This document shows positions 54,941 to 62,629 of a stretch of 64,000 nucleotides of DNA, one piece after another; within the stretch, counting starts at the first letter, position 1, and each line of letters begins with the position of its first letter. Below the pieces are notes generated by a model. The model was not told where the DNA came from. It saw nothing but the letters and a program-made list of their open reading frames with translations, and searched no databases. Made by a program: the position numbers and the translations under genes. Location: NCBI GenBank assembly GCA_963727575.1, contig CAVSIA010000020.1:62001-126000 (forward strand), given 5' to 3'. The DNA comes from JAHQVI01 sp963727575 (GTDB lineage: Bacteria; Pseudomonadota; Alphaproteobacteria; Rhizobiales; Rhodomicrobiaceae).

Positions 54941-56156
54941 ACTGACGATATCACGCCTCGGCAATCAGGGCGACGGCATCGCCGATACCGAGGCCGGGCC
55001 GGTCTATGTGCCGTTCGCTCTCCCCGGCGAGCGCGTCGATGCGGATGTCGAAGGCAGCCGCGCGGCGCTGACCGGCATCCTCGCCGCCGCGCCGGAGCGC
55101 ACCGAGGCGATCTGCCGGCATTTCGGCGAATGCGGCGGGTGCAGCGTCCAGCATCTGGCGCGGGACGCTTACGCCGAGTGGAAGCGGCAGCGCATCTCCG
55201 AGGCGCTCAGCATGGAAGGCATCGAGGCCGAGGTCGACCCGGTGCGCATCTTCGGCCCCCGCTCCCGCCGCCGCGCCACCTTCGCCGCGCAAAAAACTGG
55301 CGGCGCGCTCACGCTCGGCTTTCGCCGCGCCCAGAGCCACGACATCATCGATCTTCTGGAATGTCCGGTGCTGTTGCCGGCCTTGGAAAAAGCGATGCCG
55401 GGACTTCGCGCGCTGCTATCGGAGCTGCTGCCGCCGGGTGAGGTGCGGGTGCTGGTCACCGCCTGCGACAACGGCCTCGACGTCAACATCGATGGGGTGA
55501 AAGGCCGGCTCGCCACGATCACGCCGACCCATGGCGAGGCTGCGGAAACGCTCGGCATCGTCCGGCTGACGCTTGCCGGCGATCCGCTGATCAGCTTCGG
55601 CGCGCCGAAAATCGGCGTTGCCGGTGCCTCGGTGGAGCTGCCGCCGGGCGCATTCCTTCAGGCCGTTGCTGATGCCGAACGGGAGATGGCGGCCCTGGTC
55701 GTCGAAGCTGTCGGCAAGGCGCGCAAGGTCGCCGACCTCTATTGCGGGCTCGGCCCGTTCAGCTTCGCCCTGGCGCGCCGCGCCTCCGTGACCGCCGTCG
55801 AATTGGACCGGCGGCTGCTTGCCGCACTCGACGCCGGCGCGCGTCATGCCCAGGGCCTCAAGCCGATCAAGACGCTCGCAAGGGACCTCGCCCGCGAGCC
55901 GCTGTCCCCGATGGAGCTGAAAGCCTTCGACGCCGTCGTCTTCGACCCGCCTCGCGCCGGCGCGCTTCAGCAGGCAAAGGCGCTGGCGAAGTCGAAGGTC
56001 GGCAAAGTCGCCGCCGTCTCCTGCAACCCGATGAGCTTCGCCAAGGACGCCCGCGTCCTTATCGATGGCGGCTTCACGCTGGGGCGCATCGTGCCCATCG
56101 ATCAGTTCGTCTACTCGGCGCATGTGGAGCTGGTCGCGGCGTTCTCGCGGCGCTAA
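54930..56156 (+). CDS. RlmD/TrmA-type RNA m5U methyltransferase
   Basis: A 408-residue RNA methyltransferase. An N-terminal TRAM domain is followed by CRHFGECGGCSVQHL, the [4Fe-4S] cysteine motif of RlmD-type enzymes. The SAM-binding domain has VADLYCGLGPFSFALARR, a DPPRAG motif and KVAAVSCNPMSFAKD, whose Cys is the catalytic nucleophile. It probably methylates a uridine in 23S rRNA; the exact site is not known. It overlaps tlyA and forms an operon with it. Confidence 0.9.
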   Translation: MRRELTISRLGNQGDGIADTEAGPVYVPFALPGERVDADVEGSRAALTGILAAAPERTEAICRHFGECGGCSVQHLARDAYAEWKRQRISEALSMEGIEAEVDPVRIFGPRSRRRATFAAQKTGGALTLGFRRAQSHDIIDLLECPVLLPALEKAMPGLRALLSELLPPGEVRVLVTACDNGLDVNIDGVKGRLATITPTHGEAAETLGIVRLTLAGDPLISFGAPKIGVAGASVELPPGAFLQAVADAEREMAALVVEAVGKARKVADLYCGLGPFSFALARRASVTAVELDRRLLAALDAGARHAQGLKPIKTLARDLAREPLSPMELKAFDAVVFDPPRAGALQQAKALAKSKVGKVAAVSCNPMSFAKDARVLIDGGFTLGRIVPIDQFVYSAHVELVAAFSRR

Positions 56157-56239
56157 AAAAATGGCGATGCACGGTTGACAAACCCATTCGACCCGGCTGG
56201 ATGACCGGGGTTATCGGGCCGCTGGCGAGGATTGGCGGT

Positions 56240-57115
56240 TTAGTCGTCACGGGGTGGCAATAGCGGCTTATTGATTTCCAGCCGTTTTTTCACATCCTTG
56301 ATGCTTTCCGCAACCGGCATATCCTCCGGCATGACGCCGCTGATTTCCTTTGCTGCCTGTCTTGTAATGACTCCGGCTTCATAGGCCATTTTGCATGCTT
56401 GAGCTGGCGTTTTTGGAGGTCGAGCCTTCATCGCAAGATCAGCCTGTGTCACGCGGAATAGATTTGCAGCACTTTCTGCAATGGTCATGTGGTCAAGAAT
56501 TTTCTGGCTTTTCGTGAGCTTCTTTAAGTCATGTATGCCCGCCTCATCCAGACCATTGTAAAGTCCGCGATAGCCGGAATTGTGCAGCTCAGCGTATTCC
56601 CATCCGCGTTCGCACCCTGCTTTTTTGCCATGAGCTGCGATCTTTTTGTTATTTTTGACGATTTCATCGCGAGCCATCAGCCGCTGTTCGTCATCGCGGA
56701 CTTGAGCAGCAATGCGATCAAGGATGTCATTCGCTAAGCCAATATCTGCGGCTCGATAGCGGAGGAAGACTTCTCTGACTTCCACACCAAGCGCTGGAAG
56801 AAGGTCTTCTGCGTATGCGAGCGCCAGAACCGGGTGAGCATATGTCCTGCTTGCGTTGCCCCGTCCGGTCACATAATACGTTGAATTGTCTGCATCTTCT
56901 TCCCCATTATGTTTTAAAAACATAATGCGGTCTTGAAGCGCCGCCTCTAATGCACGCGTCCGCTTTTGCCTATGCCAGTTCGTAGCACGAAGATGATCTG
57001 GCCGTCCGGCGATCCCCCATAAATCGTTGAGACAGACGTTCCCGCTTTCGTCTTCGTTGACATGATTGCCCATGATTTTGGGTAGCATCGCCTTTTTGTC
57101 ATCTCTCTCAGACAT
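56240..57115 (-). CDS. KilA-N/DinD-like protein
   Basis: A 291-residue protein with two unlike halves. The first 110 residues (GNVCLNDLWGIAGRPDHLRATNWHRQ and STYYVTGRGNASRTYAHPVLALAYAEDL) look like a KilA-N/BRO-type DNA-binding domain. The C-terminal half closely matches DinD: HNSGYRGLYNGLDEAGIH, LTKSQKILDHMTIAESAANLFRVTQ and KEISGVMPEDMPVAESIKDV. GAGGGA lies upstream of the ATG. The gene is AT-richer than its neighbours and probably acquired from a phage or mobile element. Confidence 0.75.
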   Translation of the reverse strand: MSERDDKKAMLPKIMGNHVNEDESGNVCLNDLWGIAGRPDHLRATNWHRQKRTRALEAALQDRIMFLKHNGEEDADNSTYYVTGRGNASRTYAHPVLALAYAEDLLPALGVEVREVFLRYRAADIGLANDILDRIAAQVRDDEQRLMARDEIVKNNKKIAAHGKKAGCERGWEYAELHNSGYRGLYNGLDEAGIHDLKKLTKSQKILDHMTIAESAANLFRVTQADLAMKARPPKTPAQACKMAYEAGVITRQAAKEISGVMPEDMPVAESIKDVKKRLEINKPLLPPRDD

Positions 57116-57187
57116 TTAGCAATTCCCTCTAAGTCTGTGAGCCGAAGGCTCATGTGCCATAATGAGGAAATTACCCGATTATTTTCG

Positions 57188-57216
57188 GATAAGATGTATA
57201 CAATAGATGTTTTCAA
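57188..57216 (-). promoter_or_regulatory. Candidate promoter of the KilA-N/DinD gene
   Basis: On the minus strand TTGAAA (57211-57216), a 17-base spacer and CTTATC (57188-57193), about 65-70 bases before the start. The sequence here is AT-rich. No LexA-like GTTC-N7-GTTC or GAAC-N7-GAAC box was found. Confidence 0.45.
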
Positions 57217-57352
57217 CCTTTATTCTGCATCTCGGATTTCTTACCGACAGATTTATTTTCTTTGCGCGGCGGCGGCGATGACGCCACGCGCTTCATAAGC
57301 GCGTCAACGGCTTCTTCATTGGCTTCTTCATTCTCTTCGCATCCCAGTTCCT

Positions 57353-57392
57353 AAAAAAATGGCCCCGCCTCCAGGGGAGAAGAGGCGGGGCC
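57353..57392 (-). terminator. Strong intrinsic terminator of hsp20
   Basis: Perfect 11-bp stem GGCCCCGCCTC (57361-57371) and GAGGCGGGGCC (57382-57392), followed on the minus strand by ATTTTTTT. It stands 31 bases after the hsp20 stop. The 308 bases 57116-57423 otherwise hold only the promoter region of the KilA-N gene. Confidence 0.9.
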
Positions 57393-57423
57393 GGCTTAAC
57401 GACTATCCGGGGGGCGGGAGTCG

Positions 57424-57906
57424 TTACGCGTTGACTGCTATTTTCTTCGTCTCGCCTTCGAGAAGGCGCTCGCTGCCGTTCTTCGCCGGCTGGTCGATCT
57501 TGATGGTCCGGGGCTTCAACGCTTCCGGAATCTCACGCTTCAGATCGACATGCAGCAGGCCGGTTTCAAGTGAGGCGCCACTGACTTCGACATGGTCGGC
57601 AAGGCGGAAGCGGCGCTCGAAATTGCGCGCGGCAATGCCGCGGTGCAGATATTCGTGGCCTTTGTCATCGGCGGTTTTCTCGCCGCGAACGGTCAGCGTG
57701 CCTTCCTTGACCTCGATATTCAGGTCGTTATTGGAGAAGCCGGCGACGGCCATGGTAATGCGGTACTCGTTCTCGGCGAGGCGCTCGATATTGTAGGGCG
57801 GAAAACCATTGTCACCTTCGGTCGTGGCAAGCTGCTCGATCAGATTGGCAAGATGCTCGAAACCGATGGTCTGACGATAAAGCGGGGAAAAGTCGAAACG
57901 TCTCAT
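57424..57906 (-). CDS. Small heat-shock protein Hsp20
   Basis: A 160-residue ATP-independent chaperone that holds unfolding proteins. Its alpha-crystallin domain runs from about residue 38 (YNIERLAENEYRITMAVAGFSNNDLNIEVKEGTLTVRGEK) to RTIKIDQPAKN, with the IxI-like end ERLLEGETKKIAV. Residues 1-35 form the variable N-terminus (MRRFDFSPLYRQTIGFEHLA, IbpA-like). The ATG at 57906 has GGAGGA six bases upstream, which is inside a predicted RNA thermosensor. A strong terminator follows the gene. Confidence 0.95.
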   Translation of the reverse strand: MRRFDFSPLYRQTIGFEHLANLIEQLATTEGDNGFPPYNIERLAENEYRITMAVAGFSNNDLNIEVKEGTLTVRGEKTADDKGHEYLHRGIAARNFERRFRLADHVEVSGASLETGLLHVDLKREIPEALKPRTIKIDQPAKNGSERLLEGETKKIAVNA

Positions 57907-57958
57907 CACATATCCTCCGATTGAAGCGACATGAACCGACCCGCCTGACGGCCGGGCC
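57907..57958 (-). promoter_or_regulatory. ROSE-like RNA thermosensor of hsp20
   Basis: The 5' leader contains UCGCU (minus strand, 57925-57929), the UYGCU motif of ROSE elements, facing the ribosome site GGAGGA (57913-57918). UUC/GGA-type pairing closes the hairpin and leaves the characteristic G-G opposite pair. CAU/AUG extends it. A second upstream stem, GGCCCGGCC/GGCGGGTC (57938-57958), is typical of ROSE leaders. At high temperature the hairpin would open and expose the ribosome site. Confidence 0.65.
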
Positions 57959-57999
57959 TTTTTTACAACTGGTGCACCCATTGCGGCGTGCATTCCATC

Positions 58000-58027
58000 A
58001 TTTGGGAGCGGCGAAACCGGTTTCAAG
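58000..58027 (-). promoter_or_regulatory. RpoH-type promoter of hsp20
   Basis: On the minus strand CTTGAAA (58021-58027), a 14-base spacer and CCCAAAT (58000-58006) closely match the sigma-32 consensus (CTTGAAA-N13-15-CCCCAT). Transcription would start near 57990-57993, giving a leader of about 85 bases that includes the ROSE-like element. Confidence 0.7.
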
Positions 58028-58144
58028 AGGGATCGACGCACCCGAGCTTGGAAGAAAAATGCACGGCGGCCGGACGGGCGACGCATCCGCTTGAGCGGCG
58101 CACTGCCAAGGGCTATGGTCCCGGACGCAAATGAGAACACCATC

Positions 58145-59131
58145 ATGACTCCAACCACCGAACTTGTCGGCATAGCGCGCAATCCGATCCCCAGCGGCGC
58201 CGTTCCGGGAACCTTCGCAACGCGCGACGGCCTGACGATACGCTACACGCTCTGGCCGCGCACGGCGGTCAAGGCGCACGGCACGGTCTGCCTGTTCGGC
58301 GGGCGCGGCGAATTCATCGAGAAATATTTCGAGACCATCAGCGACCTGCGCCAGCGCGGCTTTGCCGTGGCCACGATGGACTGGCGGGGCCAGGGCGGCT
58401 CGGACCGGCTGCTGAAGAATCCACGCAAAGGCCATGTCGAGGATTTCGGCGATTTCGACCGCGACCTCGGCCAGTTCATGAGCGAGATCGTGCTGCCCGA
58501 CTGCCCGGCGCCGTTCTACGGCATGGCGCATTCGATGGGCGGGCACATTCTGCTGCGCTCGGCGCTGACCAAGGTCTGCTGGTTCGACCGGATCATCCTC
58601 TCGGCTCCGATGATCGACATCCTGCCGGAGCTGACGCGCTCGCCGATGCTGCGCTTGTTCATCGAGGCGCAGGTGCTCGTCGGCCTCGGCGACCTTTATG
58701 TCCCCGGCGGCAAACCGCAGCCCTGGGAACTGCAACCCTTCGACGAGAGCAAGCTGACGAGCGATCCGCTGCGCTATCAGCGCGTCAGCGACGTCCTGAA
58801 GGCCGCTCCGTGGCTCGGCCTCGGATCGCCGACGGTCGGCTGGCTCCAGGCGGCGTCGCGCTCGATCATGCAGATCAACGCGTTCGGCTTCGCCTCGTCC
58901 GTTCGGGTGCCGCTGCTGATCGTCGCCGCCGGCAACGAGGTCGTCGTCTCGACCCGCGCGATCGAGAACTTCGCAACTCGGGCCAAGACCTGCAAGCTGC
59001 TCGTCGTCTCGGGAGCCAAGCACGAACTGCTCCAGGAACGCGACGAGATCCGCGACCAGTTCTGGGCGGCTTTCGACGCCTATGTTCCGGGGTCGAACAG
59101 AACCATGAGCGACAGCCATATCGGGCTGTAG
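58145..59131 (+). CDS. Lysophospholipase-like alpha/beta hydrolase (PldB type)
   Basis: A hydrolase of 328 residues from the ATG at 58145. MDWRGQGGSDRLLKNPRKGHVEDFGDF and the nucleophile elbow GMAHSMGGHILLRSAL are typical of monoacylglycerol lipase/lysophospholipase proteins; the His is probably in LVVSGAKHELLQERDEIRD. Starts upstream (58091, 58118) exist but overlap the divergent heat-shock promoter region, and the ribosome site of 58145 is weak. Substrate unknown. Confidence 0.85.
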   Translation: MTPTTELVGIARNPIPSGAVPGTFATRDGLTIRYTLWPRTAVKAHGTVCLFGGRGEFIEKYFETISDLRQRGFAVATMDWRGQGGSDRLLKNPRKGHVEDFGDFDRDLGQFMSEIVLPDCPAPFYGMAHSMGGHILLRSALTKVCWFDRIILSAPMIDILPELTRSPMLRLFIEAQVLVGLGDLYVPGGKPQPWELQPFDESKLTSDPLRYQRVSDVLKAAPWLGLGSPTVGWLQAASRSIMQINAFGFASSVRVPLLIVAAGNEVVVSTRAIENFATRAKTCKLLVVSGAKHELLQERDEIRDQFWAAFDAYVPGSNRTMSDSHIGL

Positions 59132-59425
59132 CGTGCCGTTCGGCCACGCGCGCCCTGCGGGCATCGGGTTTGCCTATGAAACGGACGCCGCGGCCTTGAC
59201 CATTCCGCCCCTGAATTGAGCGATATTTCAGCAGGTGTGATTCTCGCGCCACGCGATTCTCGCGGCGCCGGCAGCGGATCACCTTGGCGCTAGGCATCGC
59301 CGGATTTTGCATGAATTATCCCCGTGGTCGACGGTCACGTTCCAGGCGTCCCGATCCGGCTTGTGCAACGCAATCGGGTCGGGCAAGCAGGAAAGCCTCG
59401 TGACTTTCTTCCCCCCTGTCTAAGA

Positions 59426-59457
59426 AGCCAGTCCAACCTTCCTTGGACTGGCTTTTT
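59426..59457 (+). terminator. Orphan intrinsic terminator, possible end of a small RNA
   Basis: Perfect 11-bp stem AGCCAGTCCAA (59426-59436) and TTGGACTGGCT (59443-59453), loop CCTTCC, then TTTTT. It is about 295 bases past the hydrolase stop. CTTTCTTCCCCCC lies just upstream, a C-rich single-stranded stretch as in alphaproteobacterial trans-acting RNAs. Confidence 0.75.
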
Positions 59458-59652
59458 CGCGTCAGCCGTTACCGATGGCCAGGCGACGATCGCTAAGCAC
59501 GATTCCTTATGTTCTCTTTTTGTGCTCATTTCCGCTTGACGACTCGGTCGGATTTTTCTAGAACATACACAGAACAACGACGCAGTAAGTTCCCCCTCGG
59601 TCGATGTTCAACCGCCGCTCACGGATCCCCCTCTCCGCTGACGGCACGTAAC

Positions 59653-59782
59653 GAGCAGGCAGGGTCTGTCCCCGCGAAGAGCTTATGCGCAGCAAGGTGC
59701 AGCGTCCTGTGCAAAGCTGAAAGCCCGGCAGTCATCGCCCCCCCGAATGACAGGGCGCTTCACCCATCGACCCTGCCTGCTC
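59653..59782. ncRNA. Candidate structured RNA or long cruciform ahead of thiO
   Basis: GAGCAGGCAGGGTC (59653-59666) and GACCCTGCCTGCTC (59769-59782) form a perfect 14-bp inverted repeat around 102 bases that contain further short complements (CAGC...GCTG, TGCA...TGCA). I found none of the conserved TPP riboswitch motifs. It ends 193 bases before thiO. The remaining parts of 59132-59975 hold nothing that I can name, apart from a hairpin TCGGCC...GGCCGA near 59792-59817. Confidence 0.4.
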
Positions 59783-59975
59783 CCTTTCCCTCGGCCCGGA
59801 TGGGACGTCCGGCCGATCTCTCAGCCTTCGCTGGACGACGGATCTGCACATGATCGGAGAAACGCGCGGGCAGGCGCGGCACAATTGCATGGCGGATGCG
59901 CGGTTATGAAAGCTTGACGCGTCGCGGGCTCTGCCCTGTGATGAGCCGAGATCTCAAGGCGACCGAAAGCGGATC

Positions 59976-61005
59976 ATGGCCAGCATTCTCATTGTCGGCG
60001 CGGGCATTTCCGGCCTCTGGCAGGCGGTGACGCTCGACGCGCGCCGGCCACAGCGTCCGGCTGATCGACAAATCGGCCGCCCCCTTCGCCGACGCAGCGA
60101 GCGGCCTTGCCGGTGCGATGATCGCGCCTTATTGCGAAAGCGAGGGCGCCGAGCCGATCGTTGCCGAGCTGGGCGCGGACAGCTTCGCCCTGTGGCAGGA
60201 GGTCTATCCCGACATTCGCCGGAACGGCAGCCTCGTGGTCGCCACGGCCCGTGACCTGCCCGAGCTCGGCCGCTTCGCCCGCATGACGTCTCATTTCGAG
60301 ACATTGGACGGAGGTGCGATCGCCGAGCTGGAGCCGGCGCTCGCCGGCCGTTTTGCCAAAGGGCTGTTTTATCCGACCGAAGCGCACATCGAGCCGGCCC
60401 CGGCGCTGCGCGCGCTGCTGCTGGCGGCGCAGGAGACCGGGGCGCAGGTTGCATTCGGCGTCGATTGGGATGGCGTCATCCCCGCCGACTGCGACTACCT
60501 CATCGACTGCCGGGGCATGGGCGCGGCCGGCGACCTGGCCGATCTGCGCGGCGTGCGCGGCGAGATGCTGGTCGTGGAGACCGACGAAATCGCGCTCGCC
60601 CGGCCGGTCCGGCTGCTGCACCCCCGCTTTCCGCTCTATGTCGTGCCATGGGCCGGCAACCGGTTCATGATCGGCGCAACTCTAATCGAAAGCGAGGACC
60701 GCCGCGCCGCGACCGTGCGCTCCGCGCTCGACCTGCTCGGCCTCGCCTATACGCTGCATCCGGCATTCGGCGAGGCGCGGATCGAAGGCTTTTCCGCCGG
60801 ATTGCGGCCCTCTTTCTCCGACAATGTCCCGAAAATCGTCGTTCGCGGCCGCCATATTCACGTCAATGGCTTTTACCGGCACGGCTATTTGCTCGCACCG
60901 GTTCTCGCGCGGCTCCTTGCCGACTATATTATGGGTGAGGCGACAAGATCGGATGTCATCATTGAAGATCACAGTGAACGGCGAACCCCAGCTAACGCGG
61001 GCTGA
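59976..61005 (+). CDS. thiO: Glycine oxidase ThiO, frameshifted
   Basis: An FAD-dependent oxidase that supplies the iminoglycine for the thiazole of thiamine. MASILIVGAGISGLWQAVTL is the FAD-binding loop. One extra base near 60034-60036 then shifts the frame; removing it gives TRAGHSVRLIDKSAAPFADA and the rest (ASGLAGAMIAPYCESEGAEP to GFYRHGYLLAPVLARLLADY). Corrected length is about 342 residues. It overlaps thiS by 53 bases and leads a thiO-thiS-thiG-thiE operon. Confidence 0.88.
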
Positions 61006-61159
61006 AACCATGGCCGAGCTTTGCGCGACGCTGGGCTATGGCGAGGCGAAGGTGGCAACGGCTCTGAACGGCGCGTTCGTGCCCGCGGCCGCGCGCCCGG
61101 AAACCCTCATCCGCGAGGACGACCGCGTCGAGATCGTCGCCCCGAGGCAGGGGGGCTGA
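60953..61159 (+). CDS. thiS: Sulfur carrier protein ThiS
   Basis: A 68-residue ubiquitin-fold protein (LKITVNGEPQLTRAETMAEL) ending in the required Gly-Gly (IVAPRQGG), the site of thiocarboxylation. It donates sulfur to ThiG. The ATG at 60953 lies inside the end of thiO in another frame, a 53-base overlap, and thiG starts four bases after its stop. Confidence 0.93.
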   Translation: MSSLKITVNGEPQLTRAETMAELCATLGYGEAKVATALNGAFVPAAARPETLIREDDRVEIVAPRQGG

Positions 61160-61163
61160 GCGC

Positions 61164-61949
61164 ATGGTGGAATTTTACGGAGAGACATTCTCGTCGCGGC
61201 TGATCCTGGGCAGCGCGCTTTACCCATCGCCGGACGTCTTCCGGCGATCGGTCGAGGCGGCGCGCGCGGATGTGGTGACCGTGTCGCTGCGCCGCGAGGG
61301 CGCCAAGGACCGCACCGGCCAGCAATTCTGGAGCCTCGTGCAGTCGCTCGGCGTTCGTGTGCTGCCCAACACCGCCGGATGCAGGACGGCACGGGAGGCG
61401 ATCACCACCGCGATGATGGCGCGCGAGCTGTTCGACACGCCCTGGGTGAAGCTGGAGGTGATCGCCAATGACGACACGCTGCAGCCGGACCTGTTCGGCC
61501 TCGTCGAGGCGGCGGAGACGCTGAGCCGCGAGGGCTTCAAGGTCTTCCCGTATACCACCGAGGACCTCAGCGCCGCCGACAAGCTGCTCGCCGCCGGCTG
61601 CGAGGTGCTGATGCCGTGGGCGTCGCCGATCGGATCGGGCCAGGGCATCAACAATCCGACCGGCCTGGAGAGCCTCAGGGCCTATTTCCCCAACATCCCG
61701 CTGGTCGTCGATGCCGGGCTTGGCGCCCCGTCCCATGCGGCCGCCGCCATGGAAATGGGCTATGACGCCGTGCTGCTGAACACCGCCGTCGCCAAGGCCA
61801 TCGATCCGCCGAAAATGGCCGCCGCTTTCGCCGAAGCGGTCCGCGCCGGCCGCCAGGGCTTCGAGGCGGGGCTGATGCCGCGCCGGAACATGGCGACGCC
61901 GTCGACGCCGGTCGCGGGCACCCCATTCTTCGAGTTCGGCGATGCTTGA
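61164..61949 (+). CDS. thiG: Thiazole synthase ThiG
   Basis: A 261-residue TIM-barrel enzyme that condenses deoxyxylulose phosphate, iminoglycine and the ThiS sulfur. FSSRLILGSALYPSPDVFRR and DTPWVKLEVIANDDTLQPD (with the active-site lysine), then PWASPIGSGQGINNPTGL and PLVVDAGLGAPSHAAAAMEMGYDAVLLNTA, are characteristic. It overlaps thiE by eight bases. Confidence 0.96.
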   Translation: MVEFYGETFSSRLILGSALYPSPDVFRRSVEAARADVVTVSLRREGAKDRTGQQFWSLVQSLGVRVLPNTAGCRTAREAITTAMMARELFDTPWVKLEVIANDDTLQPDLFGLVEAAETLSREGFKVFPYTTEDLSAADKLLAAGCEVLMPWASPIGSGQGINNPTGLESLRAYFPNIPLVVDAGLGAPSHAAAAMEMGYDAVLLNTAVAKAIDPPKMAAAFAEAVRAGRQGFEAGLMPRRNMATPSTPVAGTPFFEFGDA

Positions 61950-62529
61950 CCGCTTCTATCCCATCGTCCCCGACGCCGCCTGGGTCGCACGGATCGTGCC
62001 GCTCGGGGTGAAGGCGGTGCAGCTCCGCGTCAAGGATGCGGGCGAGGCCGAGATCCGGGCGCAGATCGCCGCCGCGCTCGACACCTGCCGCCGCCATGGC
62101 TGCACGCTGGTCGTCAACGATTACTGGCGCGAGGCCATCGACCTCGGCGCGGAATTCGTGCATCTCGGCCAGGAAGATCTGGTCGACGCCGATCTCGCCG
62201 CGATCCGCAAGGCGGGCATCCGGCTCGGCATCTCCACCCATACGCCTGAGGAGCTGGAGATCGCGCTGGCCGCGTCGCCCGACCATGTCGCGCTCGGGCC
62301 GATCTATGAAACCACCCTCAAGGTGATGAAATACGCCCCGCAGGGTCTGGACAGGATCGGCGAATGGAAGCGGCTGATCCGCTGCCCGCTGGTGGCCATC
62401 GGCGGCATAACGCTGGAGCGCGCGCCCGCGGTCTTTGCCGCCGGGGCCGACAGCATCGCCGTGGTCACCGACGTCATCAAGCATCCCGACCCCGAGGCCC
62501 GCGTGCGCGACTGGCTGGCTGCCTCATAA
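61942..62529 (+). CDS. thiE: Thiamine phosphate synthase ThiE
   Basis: A 195-residue TIM-barrel enzyme that joins the pyrimidine and thiazole parts. VKAVQLRVKDAGEAEIRAQI, LVVNDYWREAIDLGAEFVHLGQEDL and DHVALGPIYETTLKVMKYAP are typical, with GGITLERAPAVFAAGADSIAVVTDV at the end for phosphate binding. The start overlaps thiG. thiC and thiD are not in the window. Confidence 0.95.
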   Translation: MLDRFYPIVPDAAWVARIVPLGVKAVQLRVKDAGEAEIRAQIAAALDTCRRHGCTLVVNDYWREAIDLGAEFVHLGQEDLVDADLAAIRKAGIRLGISTHTPEELEIALAASPDHVALGPIYETTLKVMKYAPQGLDRIGEWKRLIRCPLVAIGGITLERAPAVFAAGADSIAVVTDVIKHPDPEARVRDWLAAS

Positions 62530-62629
62530 TCGGACCGATCGCAAGGTACCCGTTTGACGCGCTAGCCTCCCGGCATTATTGCCATTATCCTGATGACGAT
62601 GAATTTGTGTTTCCTGGTAATTGAAAGTC

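Noticed and set aside
59849..59975. Possible TPP riboswitch immediately before thiO
   Set aside because: GAGCCGAGATC and GCGGATCATGG only vaguely resemble the CUGAGA and late motifs; the remaining conserved parts are missing.
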